Shown: in pieces, positions 29,491 to 38,605 of the stretch
How the letters are laid out: each line of letters begins with the position of its first letter
Numbering within the stretch: position 1 is the first letter of the stretch
Source of the DNA: Chrysochromulina tobinii
Taxonomy: Eukaryota; Haptophyta; Prymnesiales; Chrysochromulinaceae
DNA length: 64,000 nt
NCBI GenBank assembly: GCA_001275005.1
Contig: JWZX01003377.1
Location: 1-64,000, forward strand
Direction of reading: 5' to 3'
The notes under the pieces: model-generated
Databases searched by the model: none
Told to the model about the DNA's origin: nothing
What the model saw: only the letters and a program-made list of their open reading frames with translations
Position numbers and translations under genes: made by a program

Positions 29491-29885
29491 AACGACCGGC
29501 GCCTAGCCGGCCGACAGCTCGCGGCGGGATACGTGCGGATCTTTACCTTGAAAATGGAAGATATGGGCCGCTTAGAGCCTTTCATTGTAGATCAAAACAT
29601 GAACCAACATTGTCACACAGGGCATTCAAGGACGGGAAAGGTTGCCACCGCGCACCGAGTCACTGTCGGACACAGCCACGCTGTAAAACGCATGTATCAT
29701 GCGGGTACACGGTAGGCCGGCGCCTGCTCAAATTGTAAGAGTTCAATGGGCCAGAATCGCAGACCGCATGCATCGTACGGCAGATTCACTCGGGAGTGGC
29801 AGAGGAGCGGCGGAGCGGCCGCGAAACGACTTCGCGAGGTCTACCACATCACGATGTGCGCAGCCCTTTTGATGGCTGCAGATGC
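29491..29885. other. Intergenic region
   Basis: 395 bases after the NRT2 relic, moderately AT-richer. I see no gene. Confidence 0.35.
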
Positions 29886-30194
29886 TCAACTCTTCTTCTT
29901 CGTCGTCGAACCCCCAGTCGTCGCCGCTCTGGCCTTCTTCTCTTCGGCCTCCCGCTCGCCTTTGGTTGACATCCGATCCGCCTCCTCGCGCAGCTTCTTC
30001 CGCCACTCCGAGTCCTCCATCTTTTCCGTGAGAAGAGACCCGATCCACATTGCCATAAGCATCCAAGTCGCTGTCTTTGCCCAAGCGCTGGAGTCCATGT
30101 GCGGGAACATCGCGAAGGTGATTGCCACCGGCATCAGCATCGACTTCAATGGTGGCATCCTTGTCGGCATGAGCGAGCGGATGAACGCTGCCAT
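29886..30194 (-). CDS. Small membrane protein, unknown
   Basis: 102 aa from ATG 30194. The middle is hydrophobic (MLMPVAITFAMFPHMDSS and TATWMLMAMWIGSLL), enough for one or two membrane spans. The tail is strongly charged and basic (EWRKKLREEADRM, ending TTKKKS), like a cytosolic or stromal tail. It is read away from NRT2, with 445 bases between start codons. No family is recognised. The clean split between hydrophobic and charged parts argues for a real gene, but a chance frame is not ruled out. Confidence 0.45.
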   Translation of the reverse strand: MAAFIRSLMPTRMPPLKSMLMPVAITFAMFPHMDSSAWAKTATWMLMAMWIGSLLTEKMEDSEWRKKLREEADRMSTKGEREAEEKKARAATTGGSTTKKKS

Positions 30195-30639
30195 CCTCGA
30201 TCGCGGTTGGACGACGAAGAGGCTCGCGGCACGAAAGGGGGACGCGCCCTCTCGCGCTAGTCTCTCGGCAATTCGTCACAACTTTCGGGAAAAGGACACA
30301 TGTTCACTCAACCTTTCCACGGTGTGTCTGTGTCTCAATAACTCACTCACTCACTCACTCAACTAGGAACCCTAATCATTAATCGCGTACTTCTTGTTAA
30401 ACGTGAGAACCACGACGCGAGTGTGATCGTAAAATAAGTTTGATCGCCGATCCTCAGCGTATGTGCGTGCAGAAATAATATGATGCACTTAAATGAAGTT
30501 TCGTTACAAAGTTGCCGCTGATTTCTATCCGCGGTCTTGGAACTCTCCTTTTTTGGTCGCTCTTTAGACGCAAGCGAGAGACAAACACACAGACCGTCCC
30601 CTCGTGAAGTCGGGCCTTTTGCATCGATCTGCTTCCGCC
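30195..30639. promoter_or_regulatory. Upstream region of NRT2 (divergent)
   Basis: 445 bases between the small membrane protein and NRT2. It holds an (ACTC)n run near 30341-30362 and an AT-rich patch at 30375-30480. No defined nitrate-response element is recognised. Confidence 0.35.
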
Positions 30640-32800
30640 ATGCCGTCCGTGGAGGAGCTTGAGAAGGAGGTTGACCGGTGAGCCCATGCCCACGCACCAT
30701 CTCGCGTGTCTTTCTGGATGTGCTTGCGCTTCACACTGACTCATGTGGAACGCTTCCCGATGATGCGCGCGCAGGCTCCACGACCTGGCTGAAAGCAAGG
30801 GCATCAACTCCCGCGGCACCAAAGACATCTTTGGGTGAGTCATCAACGCTAGCAAACGCGACCTCCACGACCTCCGCGAACTCCGCGAACTCCACGAGCG
30901 CGCGCGTCGCCACCTGCCCCTCCACGCGCATCGTCCAAAATCCCTCGAGTACCCCCCTACCGCCTCACCCAACTCATTCAAATTCCGTGCCGCGTGTGCT
31001 CCCTCGCCTGTCGTGTTCGTGCGCGCAGCAATGTCTTCCCGTACCCCGTCAACGCCGAGCACAAGTCCAAGGTCTTCACCACGGTCATCTGGACGTGCAA
31101 GCAGCCTCACATGCGCACCTTCTGGGCCGCGTCCTGCGGCTTCTTCGCCACCTTCTTCTCGTGCTTCGCGCCGGCGGCGATCGGCTCGTACATCAAGCGC
31201 CCAGCGCCCGAAGGCCTCGACCTCACGGCCGAGGAGCTCGTGCTCGGTGGCAACCTGGCCGTCACCGGCTGCATCCTGATGCGCTTGGTCGCCGGCGTGA
31301 TGTGTGACCGAATGGGTGCTCGAAAGACCTTTGCTATCTTCTTGGCCGTCGGCTGCCCGGGCATGATCCTCATGATGTGTGCAACGACCCCGGGGCATTT
31401 CATCGGCGCACGCCTCCTCATCGGCCTCTCGCTCGCGACCTTCGTGCCCTGTCAAGTGTGGGTCACCCAGTTCTTTGACAAGAAAGTGGTCGGCGGCGCC
31501 ACCTCCACCGCCGCCGGCTGGGGCAACGCGGGCGGTGGCTTCACGCTGCTCATCATGGGCCAGCTCATGCTCTTCCTCCGCGACAGCACGGGCGACATCA
31601 GCCTCTCGTGGCGCGTCTGCTTCATCCTCCCCCTCGTCATGCATATTCTCTCGATTATCTTCATCATGTGTTGCCGCGACCTTCCGGACGGCTCATACAA
31701 GGACCTAGAGACCTCGGGCGCGAAGCAAAAGGCCAAGGGCAAGTTAGGTGGCGACGTGGCCATCATCGGCTTCACCAACGTGAACGCGTGGATCATGTGC
31801 ATGACCTACGGCCTGTGCTTCGGCATCGAGCTCACCATGAACAACCGCCTGACCGACTACTTTGAGAACTACTTTGGTCTCCCGAACGAGCAGGCCGGCC
31901 CGCTCGGCGCCACCTTCTCGCTCATGAACCTCTTCGCGCGCTCGTGGGGCGGCCTCCTGTCCGACTGGTGTGCGGCTCGCTGGGGCCTGCGTGGCCGCCT
32001 CTGGGCCATGTGGATCATGCAGGTCTGCGAGGGCCTTATGTGCATCGCCACGGGCGCCGTCACCATGAATTACGATGGACCGCACATGCCCAAATACAAC
32101 CCCATCAAAGACGGACTCCCAACTTCGGTTGGGAAGATCGTCAACGGGACCTGGGACGCGCCGGACTGGGCGGGCTACTCGACCACCTTCACCTTTGCGA
32201 ACCGCAAGGTGGCGCCCTGCGACTCTGACTTGGTCAAGTCGCCCTCGCACGGCTGGGTCGGCGACGTGTGGACGCCGATGCCCATCCCGGTCAACACGTT
32301 CATCACCGTCCGCGACCCGGCGATGAACTGCATCCACTCGCACAAGGACGAGCTCCTCGGGGCAACGCTCGCGTGCGTGATTATCTTCTCCATCTTTGTG
32401 CAAATGGCAGAGGGCCTGCACTACGGCGTCGTGCCGTACATCTCCGCGCCCAGCGCTTGGCGTCGTCTCGGGCATCATCGGCGCCGGTGGCAACGTCGGC
32501 GCGGTCTACTCGGGGCTGGCCATCATCCCGGCCAAGACGCGTTACGACGAGGGCTTCATCCGGCTCGGATGGATTGTCATCGTCACATCTGTCTCCATGT
32601 TCTTCCTCTATTTCCCCGAAGAGGGCGGCATGGTCCTCCCCAAGGGGCTCCCTTACGATCCCCAGCTCGTCAAGCCCAAAGCGGGCGCCAAGGGTTCTGA
32701 CGAGCTCGACTTCAATGCCCCGAAGGAGGGGACGACCAAGGTGGTGACCGTCACTATTGAGGGAGTACCAACAAGCACGAGGACGGCTTCGACGGCTTGA
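30640..32800 (+). CDS. NRT2: NRT2-type nitrate/nitrite transporter (MFS); one-base frame break
   Basis: Exons 30640-30677, 30775-30834 and 31029-32800, both introns phase 2. Removing one extra base near 32446 gives an intact 622-aa protein; as read, the frame shifts just after VVPYIS and the correct continuation is RPALGVVSGIIGAGGNVGA. Both nitrate signatures of the NNP family are present: TAAGWGNAGGGF and the GIIGAGGNVGA just given. About twelve membrane helices are expected, including CGFFATFFSCFAPAA, MRLVAGVMCDRMGAR (MFS loop) and LMNLFARSWGGLLSDW. A hydrophilic loop of roughly 90 residues (about 32080-32340) sits between two late helices. NRT2 proteins are high-affinity proton-coupled nitrate importers of the plasma membrane. 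The frame break could be an assembly error or an inactivating mutation. Confidence 0.88.
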
Positions 32801-33658
32801 TCACGTTTGCAATACAATCTGAACGGCGCACAAGGCGCCTACGCATATCTCGCGCGGATGGCGCAGTAAAGATGGCGCAGTGAGGGGGTACTCTGGCCAA
32901 ATGACTCTGGCATGAAGCGCATATGGGCGCGTGAGGAACATATGGAATCCGAGATGCACATGGTCGGAAGAAGTGACCTGCGGGATGGGAATTATGACGG
33001 CACCCGGCGTCTTCACACGGCTTATGTCTTCGATAGGGTCCCAGAAGGCAGGCGGCTCGGGCAGTGCAACGTGAAGAGTAGATGGGCGGGGTGACTGAGA
33101 AACCTCTGCTCTCTCAGCTGCTCAGCCGACTGCCCGGGGGGGGGGGGGTCGGGGTCTCGGGGACCGCCTACGTGAAGGCCTTTGAGCTATGTCGAGCGCG
33201 CTCAAGAAGGCGACCCGTGGCCCCGCGCGGCCGGCGGCACGGCCGACCGGGGGCGCCGCACCGTGCCTCCGTCGGGCGGCGAGCCGGGAGACGGCCGGGC
33301 TAGGAGACCGGGCGGCCGCCGGGACGCGGGACTCGACCGGGACCGCCCCATTGTAAATTAAATTGTGTTCTTTGTTCGAGGTGACCACTTAACGACGTGC
33401 CAGATTATCGCACCCATCCCCGATAGTTCAGTAGATACCGTGGAGCTTGGATCGCTAGTGTGGACCGCTCAACCGGCCTCCTTAAGCGCGTTCCTCGCGC
33501 TCGCCGGGACGCCGCTTACGCCACACGCGGCAGAGCGTGCGCGCGCGCCTGACACCTCGCCGGCCCCGCCGCTCATACAACGCGGCTATATGTCAACATG
33601 CGGATGCGCTTGCTGTGTTGCTGCTCATGTTGATGCGGCAGCGGGCGTGTGGGTGTGC
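32801..33658. other. Intergenic region between convergent genes, with poly-G run
   Basis: About 860 bases without a recognised gene between NRT2 and NOT2. A run of 13 G lies at 33136-33148, in a very GC-rich patch that continues to about 33340. The following part (33350-33480) is closer to balanced composition. Confidence 0.5.
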
Positions 33659-33723
33659 GGTCACTGCGGATCGTCTGGCACAACGCCCTTCGGTCACTGC
33701 AGATCGTCTGGTACGATGCCCTT
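33659..33723 (-). repeat. Tandem duplication over the NOT2 stop codon
   Basis: Two adjacent 32-base copies at 33659-33690 and 33692-33723 (each begins GGTCACTGC and ends GCCCTT on the plus strand). The upstream copy in the sense direction encodes the last residues and the TGA; the other repeats the same sequence with a second TGA. Confidence 0.85.
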
Positions 33724-35330
33724 GACGTGATCGTCGGTCACGTCATGGCCTGCGGCCCCGGCCGCGCCCGCCGCGCCGTGGAACATCTTCTTCTTCCACT
33801 CATTGATGTCGAAGTAGATGTACTGGCCCCTTTGGGTCTCGTCTGCGCCCTGGCGGCTCGCCTTGGTGAACCAGAGCTTGAGGTCCTTGTGGTAACGCCA
33901 GCCGCGGTTGTACAGTTCGGTGGCCGCGTACGCCTGGAGTGTATCGCGCGGCATGTTGTAGAAGATGTAGAAGAGCGTCTCGAGCTGGAACTTGGAGAAG
34001 TGCCCTGTCTTGAGCGCTGGCGGCTGCATGTAGTAGCACTGCGGGAGCGAGTACTCGGGGTCGCGCTGTGCCGGGCTGTCGGCCCATGGCGAGGCGAAGG
34101 TGGCGTAGAGGCACTCTGATGAGTTGAGGTTGAGGCCGAGGGTGGTGAGGTCGGTGCCGAGCGCGAGCGTGTTCAGGTCCTGGTCCGTCATGCGTACCAC
34201 GGATAGCAACCCCATCAGTCCGTACCGATCCGTGCCGCCGCGCGCGCCCAGGTCGGACGACAACGACGGCAAGGAACGCTGCACCCCCCCACCGCCACCG
34301 AGCGCGGCCGGGGCGAAGCCGAAGCCGCCGCCCACGGGGCCGCCGAGCCCGCCGCCGCCATCGCTGCTCGCGGGCGCTGCGCCCGGCAGCGCCGGAAAGT
34401 CCTCGCTCTGGATGGCGAATTCAGAGGCAGAGGGCGGCGGTGCCACGCCGATTGCGGCCTGCATGCTCGGCACGCCACCGACCTGCTGCGCACGGAACTG
34501 CTGCATGCTCGCACTTGTGGTGGCGGACGAGCGCGGCCCGAGTGAAGGGAAGTCGCTGATGTCGAACGAGGGTGACGCGCGCACGCCGCCCATCGCAGCA
34601 CCGCCGAGGTCACCTGCGCCCATCCCCGCGCCCATCCCCAGCCCCCCGAGGCCGGGCTGCAGCCCCGGCTGGTGGAGGCCCGAGAGCGTGGAGGACATGC
34701 CGAGCGGTTGGTGGGGCGGGAGCCCAAGGCTTTGCGCCTTGTTGATCATCGCCAGGATCTCGCCCGACGGGTTGTAGCTCGTCTGCGCCGGCTGCATCGC
34801 ACCGAAGCTGTTGTTGCCGAGGCGCGAGCCACCGAGGCCACCCGTCTGCGGCGACGCGCCGCCGCTAAGGCTGAGGCCCGAGGTGGGCGTGGGCACGCTG
34901 CCCAGCCCGGACATACTGCGCGAGCCGACGCCCATGCTGCCCAAGCCGCTCAAGCTGCTGCCACCACCGCTGCTGCCAAAGCTGTTGTTGCCCATGCGGA
35001 AGGTGCTGGATGCCGCGCTGGGCATGCCGCCGAAACCCATTGACGACTGCATCTGCGCGCGAACGAGTGCGGCGACAGCAGAGGGCCGTAAGCGATGTGC
35101 GCCCGGCCAGGCGCGCTCGGCGCGCAGGCGGCAGAGCACCGCAGGGCAACAAATCGGGGCAGAATGGCTTATTGTTCGTCAGCAGGCAGCAGGAACGCTG
35201 TCGAGCTGGGCGCAGCGCGTGCCTGCTGCTGCTGTTGCGCCTGCTGCTGCTGAAGCTGCAACAACTGCTGCGCGTGCTGGACCTGCTGGACCTGTTGGTA
35301 TAGTTGCTGCTGCTGCTGCTGGTCGTACAT
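33694..35330 (-). CDS. NOT2: CCR4-NOT complex subunit 2 (NOT2/CNOT2)
   Basis: The main exon is 35052-33694 (453 codons including stop). Its N-terminus is Gly/Ser/Met-rich with FPSLG and FPALPG motifs. The C-terminal NOT box reads DRYGLMGLLSVVRMTDQDLN, LALGTDLTTLGLNLNS, PWADSP, LFYIFYNMPRDTLQAYAA and ELYNRGWRYHKDLKLWF, as in CNOT2. This subunit scaffolds the deadenylase complex that shortens mRNA poly(A) tails. Exon 1 is probably 35330-35223 (MYD followed by a glutamine-rich run). It joins in phase 0 only if the intron uses a GC donor (GCACGC) with a CGCGCAG acceptor; no suitable GT donor keeps the frame. If exon 1 is wrong, translation could begin at the ATG at 35052. Confidence 0.85.
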
Positions 35331-35477
35331 GGCGGAGACGAGTTTGCCTCCGCGGATGTAAGTTTGCCGCCGTTTCGGGCACTTCCCACAAAGGAACACC
35401 CCGAAGAAGAAGAAGAAGAATGCCTCCGGGAATCCCTACGTTTCGATCTCTAGATTCCTCATGAGTTTTGAGGCACG

Positions 35478-36047
35478 ATGACCGACGGCGCGAATGGCAA
35501 CCTCACCGTCGAGAAGCTTCGGCGTCTGCGCGAGCAGCAGGTCGCCGGCGTGCGTCGCTACGACCTCGCGCTTGACCACTCGCCCGTCGACGAGGAGACG
35601 AGCTCCAATGCGGGTGGGCAGCTCGTGCAGGACTTCCGGGAGCGCCTGTCCGTGCGCGAGCGGCTTGTCTTGGGCGCGTGCTGCACCTTATGGATCGGCT
35701 GCATCGTCATCGGGACTGCCCTCGCTCCACCGCCCCAAATCCATGGTGTTAACCATGCTCGTGGTAACCTTGCGGCAAGGTTCCGACCGCCTCCGCCGCC
35801 GCCACCGCTGACGCGAAACGATACACCGCGCGCATTATGGAGCTCACTCAGCAGCGGCTCCCGGCTGTCCGCCGTCGAGTTGAATCACCGATGGGCCAAC
35901 GGGACGGCCCCATCCGTGCCGCAAGAAGTACGCAGTGCGGTGGTGGCGAGCGACGATGTACCGCTGGTGCTTGCGTGGTGGATGTCACAGGCCCCAGCTG
36001 GCGGGCACCTTCCAGGAGCAGCAGCAGGAGCGGCAGCAGTACCGTAG
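35478..36047 (+). CDS. Type II membrane protein, unknown
   Basis: 189 aa. A charged cytosolic N-terminus (EKLRRLREQQVAGVRRYDLA) is followed by one membrane span (LVLGACCTLWIGCIVIGTAL, about residues 64-83), then a proline-rich stem ([11 protein letters not shown]) and a short lumenal part. This is the layout of a Golgi glycosyltransferase anchor without its catalytic domain. The next gene, 250 bases on, is a glycosyltransferase whose own anchor is missing, so the two may be one spliced gene. I could not find a splice pair that keeps both frames, so I list them apart. Confidence 0.5.
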   Translation: MTDGANGNLTVEKLRRLREQQVAGVRRYDLALDHSPVDEETSSNAGGQLVQDFRERLSVRERLVLGACCTLWIGCIVIGTALAPPPQIHGVNHARGNLAARFRPPPPPPPLTRNDTPRALWSSLSSGSRLSAVELNHRWANGTAPSVPQEVRSAVVASDDVPLVLAWWMSQAPAGGHLPGAAAGAAAVP

Positions 36048-36299
36048 AGGCAGCTGCGCCTGCGTGTATGTGGCAGCTGCTAGAGTACTGATGATGCATG
36101 GGCAGCTCCACTGGTTTACGTCAATGTGTGCATGCACAGGAAGGCAAGGCAAGGCAACGCAAGTGCTATACGTTGAACGTTCGTAGAGTTCAGAGTGTCA
36201 CCTATGAATAGGTACGTAAAGCTGAACTCAGCCGATTTTTACGGTAGTGGGGACGTGTGACGGTGTGAGGAGCGAGGGGAACGCGAGTTTTTTTTTGAC

Positions 36300-37376
36300 A
36301 TGCCTAACGTGTGCGTCAATTGCATGCGTCAATCAGCCCACATTTTCAATTCAATGGTGGCGTGTCCTGGGGGCGCCGTCGCGTCGGCCGTGGTGACGCT
36401 CTCGATTGGAAGCCGCCCGTTTGTCGGAATCACCCTTCCATTCATGAAGGCATACGCCGAACGCATTGGTGCCGCTTTCCACGTCGTCAATCAGCGTGAG
36501 CACGAGGCACTGCAGACCGCTGGTACGGCCTACTCCAGCAGCACGTCGTCTGCTGCGTCACGCTTTCTCAAGCTGCCGCTGCTCGAGTACTTTTTGAAGC
36601 GTTACGAGCGCATCCTCTTCCTCGACGACGACATTCTTGTGAGCGCGAACATGCCAGACCTTTTCGCGGCAGTGCCGTGCGACGCCATAGGCGCGACCGT
36701 TGAGCGGCACAAGCCGGTCGGCTGGCACGCGACACAGTGGACATCAGCGTGCGATCTGTATGGCATGAATCATGCCTGTGAGCCAAAGCGCTGGCAAATC
36801 TGGAACTCGGGCGTCATGTTGCTCTCACGCGCCGTGCACGCACCGCTGCTTGCTGCTGGCTGGAAGCGCGACGCACATCGTCTGAGCTGCCGCGTGCTCT
36901 GCGACCAGCTCTATCTCAACGCACTCTTCAAACGTGCTGGCGCACGCGTGTGCGATCTGGGTGCCGCATTCAATTTTGTTGGAAGCGAGCTGCGCCGGGC
37001 GCTCGTCGTTGGCGGCGGCTCCGAGGCTGCAGGCGTGGCCATCGGTCGCAGGCGCGCCGCAGTCTCGGCTGCATGCATGCTGCATCTGACGCGCAAGGTG
37101 CCCAAGCTGTACACGGCTGACTGGGTTGCCCGCCGCTCGCTCTCGCGTTCCGCCGACGTGCTGCAGTGCGACGCGAATGCGAGCCACGCACGAAGGAGCA
37201 CGCACGAGACAGCAGGACGACAGCGGCGCGCTCTGCTCACCTCGCTGCCCAAGCCAATGCCTGCTGGCAAGTACGACATCGGCACGGTTCTGTGCCAGGG
37301 GCAGCCCTCGACGTGCCGGCTGCAGCCCTGGGTGACCGAGAACGGCAAGGTGAGCCCGCCGTTCGATCGTCGTTGA
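36300..37376 (+). CDS. Glycosyltransferase, GT8-like nucleotide-sugar fold
   Basis: 358 aa from ATG 36300, though the first 20 or so residues may be intron. Landmarks are TLSIGSRPFVGITLPFMKAY (nucleotide-binding start), LKLPLLEYFLKRYERILFLD followed by DDILV (the metal-binding DxD as LDDDI), WQIWNSGVMLLSRA and CDQLYLNALF. These are typical of retaining sugar transferases of the GT8 type. The acceptor and sugar are unknown. No signal anchor is present in this frame; the upstream type II protein may supply it. The C-terminal 90 residues are basic and lack known features. Confidence 0.65.
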   Translation: MPNVCVNCMRQSAHIFNSMVACPGGAVASAVVTLSIGSRPFVGITLPFMKAYAERIGAAFHVVNQREHEALQTAGTAYSSSTSSAASRFLKLPLLEYFLKRYERILFLDDDILVSANMPDLFAAVPCDAIGATVERHKPVGWHATQWTSACDLYGMNHACEPKRWQIWNSGVMLLSRAVHAPLLAAGWKRDAHRLSCRVLCDQLYLNALFKRAGARVCDLGAAFNFVGSELRRALVVGGGSEAAGVAIGRRRAAVSAACMLHLTRKVPKLYTADWVARRSLSRSADVLQCDANASHARRSTHETAGRQRRALLTSLPKPMPAGKYDIGTVLCQGQPSTCRLQPWVTENGKVSPPFDRR

Positions 37377-37773
37377 TGACCCTCCGGCGCCTATACCTCA
37401 AAACGATCAACGCGCGCGCGCGGCGTCGACGGGACGCGACGCGAGGACCCCGGACCCCGCAGGCACGCGCGAAGATCAAGATCATGCCCCCGCACGTAGC
37501 TGCGCGTCGGTGTGTCGGTAAGAAACGTATAAGAAACGTTGGTACGTTGCGTGCACGATGCGGCGTGTGAATGGAACAATTTGTGGAATGGAACCGAACC
37601 GGGGGCATTAAAGCGGTTCCACCGTCCTCATAAAAAAATTCCTCTCCGGACCGCGTGCAAATGTCTAACGTCGGCGCGTCGAAGGCGCGAGATGAACAAA
37701 GAACACGCCGAACCGTTGTCGCAGCTACTCGCGACGCATTGCGGTCGACACGGTAGTCGCTAGTCGGTCGGTT
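37377..37773. other. Intergenic region between convergent genes
   Basis: 397 bases; no gene recognised. Confidence 0.4.
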
Positions 37774-38457
37774 TTATTGCGCATGCTCTTGCACCAAGAT
37801 GTGCAGCATGTCTCTCGTGATCGGCGATCGATCAAGCGGGCAGGCGCCTCTGGCATCGAGCTCGCGCGAGATGCAGCCGAAGCAAAACTCGTGACCGCAG
37901 CCGCGCACGCGAGTGCGCCTCCACATTGGCTGTGCGGCACAGATGCAGCAGCTCTCGCCCTCGTCGACACAATCGACCGGCTGCTCAGGGGCGGTGCGTC
38001 CATTGTATGGAAGCTCGGACCAGCGCATGCCGCGTGGCATTCCCGTGGTTCCACGATCAAAGAGCCAGTAGTGCCCATTGTTGGGCGCCATCGCACACAG
38101 TTGGCAAGGCCGGAGCACGTGGTAGCCGACTGCGCCGCCACAGTTGCGACAGTGAACGTTTATGGCAAAGCAGTTGCACGTTGGAAGGGGTGTTTGCTGG
38201 GTGCTCTCGCTCAGCGCCTCTGTGGGAATGTCCGTTGAGAACAGCGACGAGCTTGGGTCAGCCACGAGCACGACCTTGACGCCGCGCTCTGAGAGAGTCG
38301 TGCCGCATTCGGAGCAAGCGAGCGAGATGACAGCGGGATCCTCGTCGCTCTCCTCATCGTCGCTTTCCTCATCGTCAACACTGCTCGAAATGTTGTCGTC
38401 TTCACCAACTGATCGGGCGCGTTCGGCCGCCGAGACGACGAACTCGTCGAGTGGCAT
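37774..38457 (-). CDS. FAM72-domain protein fused to a RING finger
   Basis: 227 aa from ATG 38457 (MPLDEFVV); an in-frame GTG lies four codons upstream, next to a possible acceptor, so a 5' exon is not excluded. After an acidic stretch (DDEESDDEESDED), residues from about 44 match FAM72: LACSECGTTLSERGVKVVLV, SLFSTDIPT, then CNCFAINVHCRNCGGAVGYH and CQLCAMAPNNGHYWLF. The cysteine pairs probably bind zinc. The last 60 residues are a RING finger (CCICAAQPM, GCGHEFCFGCI, CPLDRSPI). FAM72 proteins are poorly understood; in vertebrates FAM72A binds and destabilises UNG2. The fused RING suggests an E3 ligase that uses the FAM72 part to choose its target. Confidence 0.78.
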   Translation of the reverse strand: MPLDEFVVSAAERARSVGEDDNISSSVDDEESDDEESDEDPAVISLACSECGTTLSERGVKVVLVADPSSSLFSTDIPTEALSESTQQTPLPTCNCFAINVHCRNCGGAVGYHVLRPCQLCAMAPNNGHYWLFDRGTTGMPRGMRWSELPYNGRTAPEQPVDCVDEGESCCICAAQPMWRRTRVRGCGHEFCFGCISRELDARGACPLDRSPITRDMLHILVQEHAQ

Positions 38458-38605
38458 ATGTTCACGCACCTGGAGGGCAAACGGGAGCGGTCTCTTGTGA
38501 GCAAGTCAAGTTGACTTGTGAGCTGCGACCGCTCTGGGGTGAGGATCGTCTCTTTTCGGCGATTCCCCCCGTAAAATCCATTCACAGTTCAAGAAAACCC
38601 GATGT

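Noticed and set aside
35478-37376. Joining the type II membrane protein to the glycosyltransferase as one gene
   Set aside because: The domain logic is attractive, but the visible donor (phase 0 near 36039) and acceptor (phase 1 near 36336) do not keep the frame.
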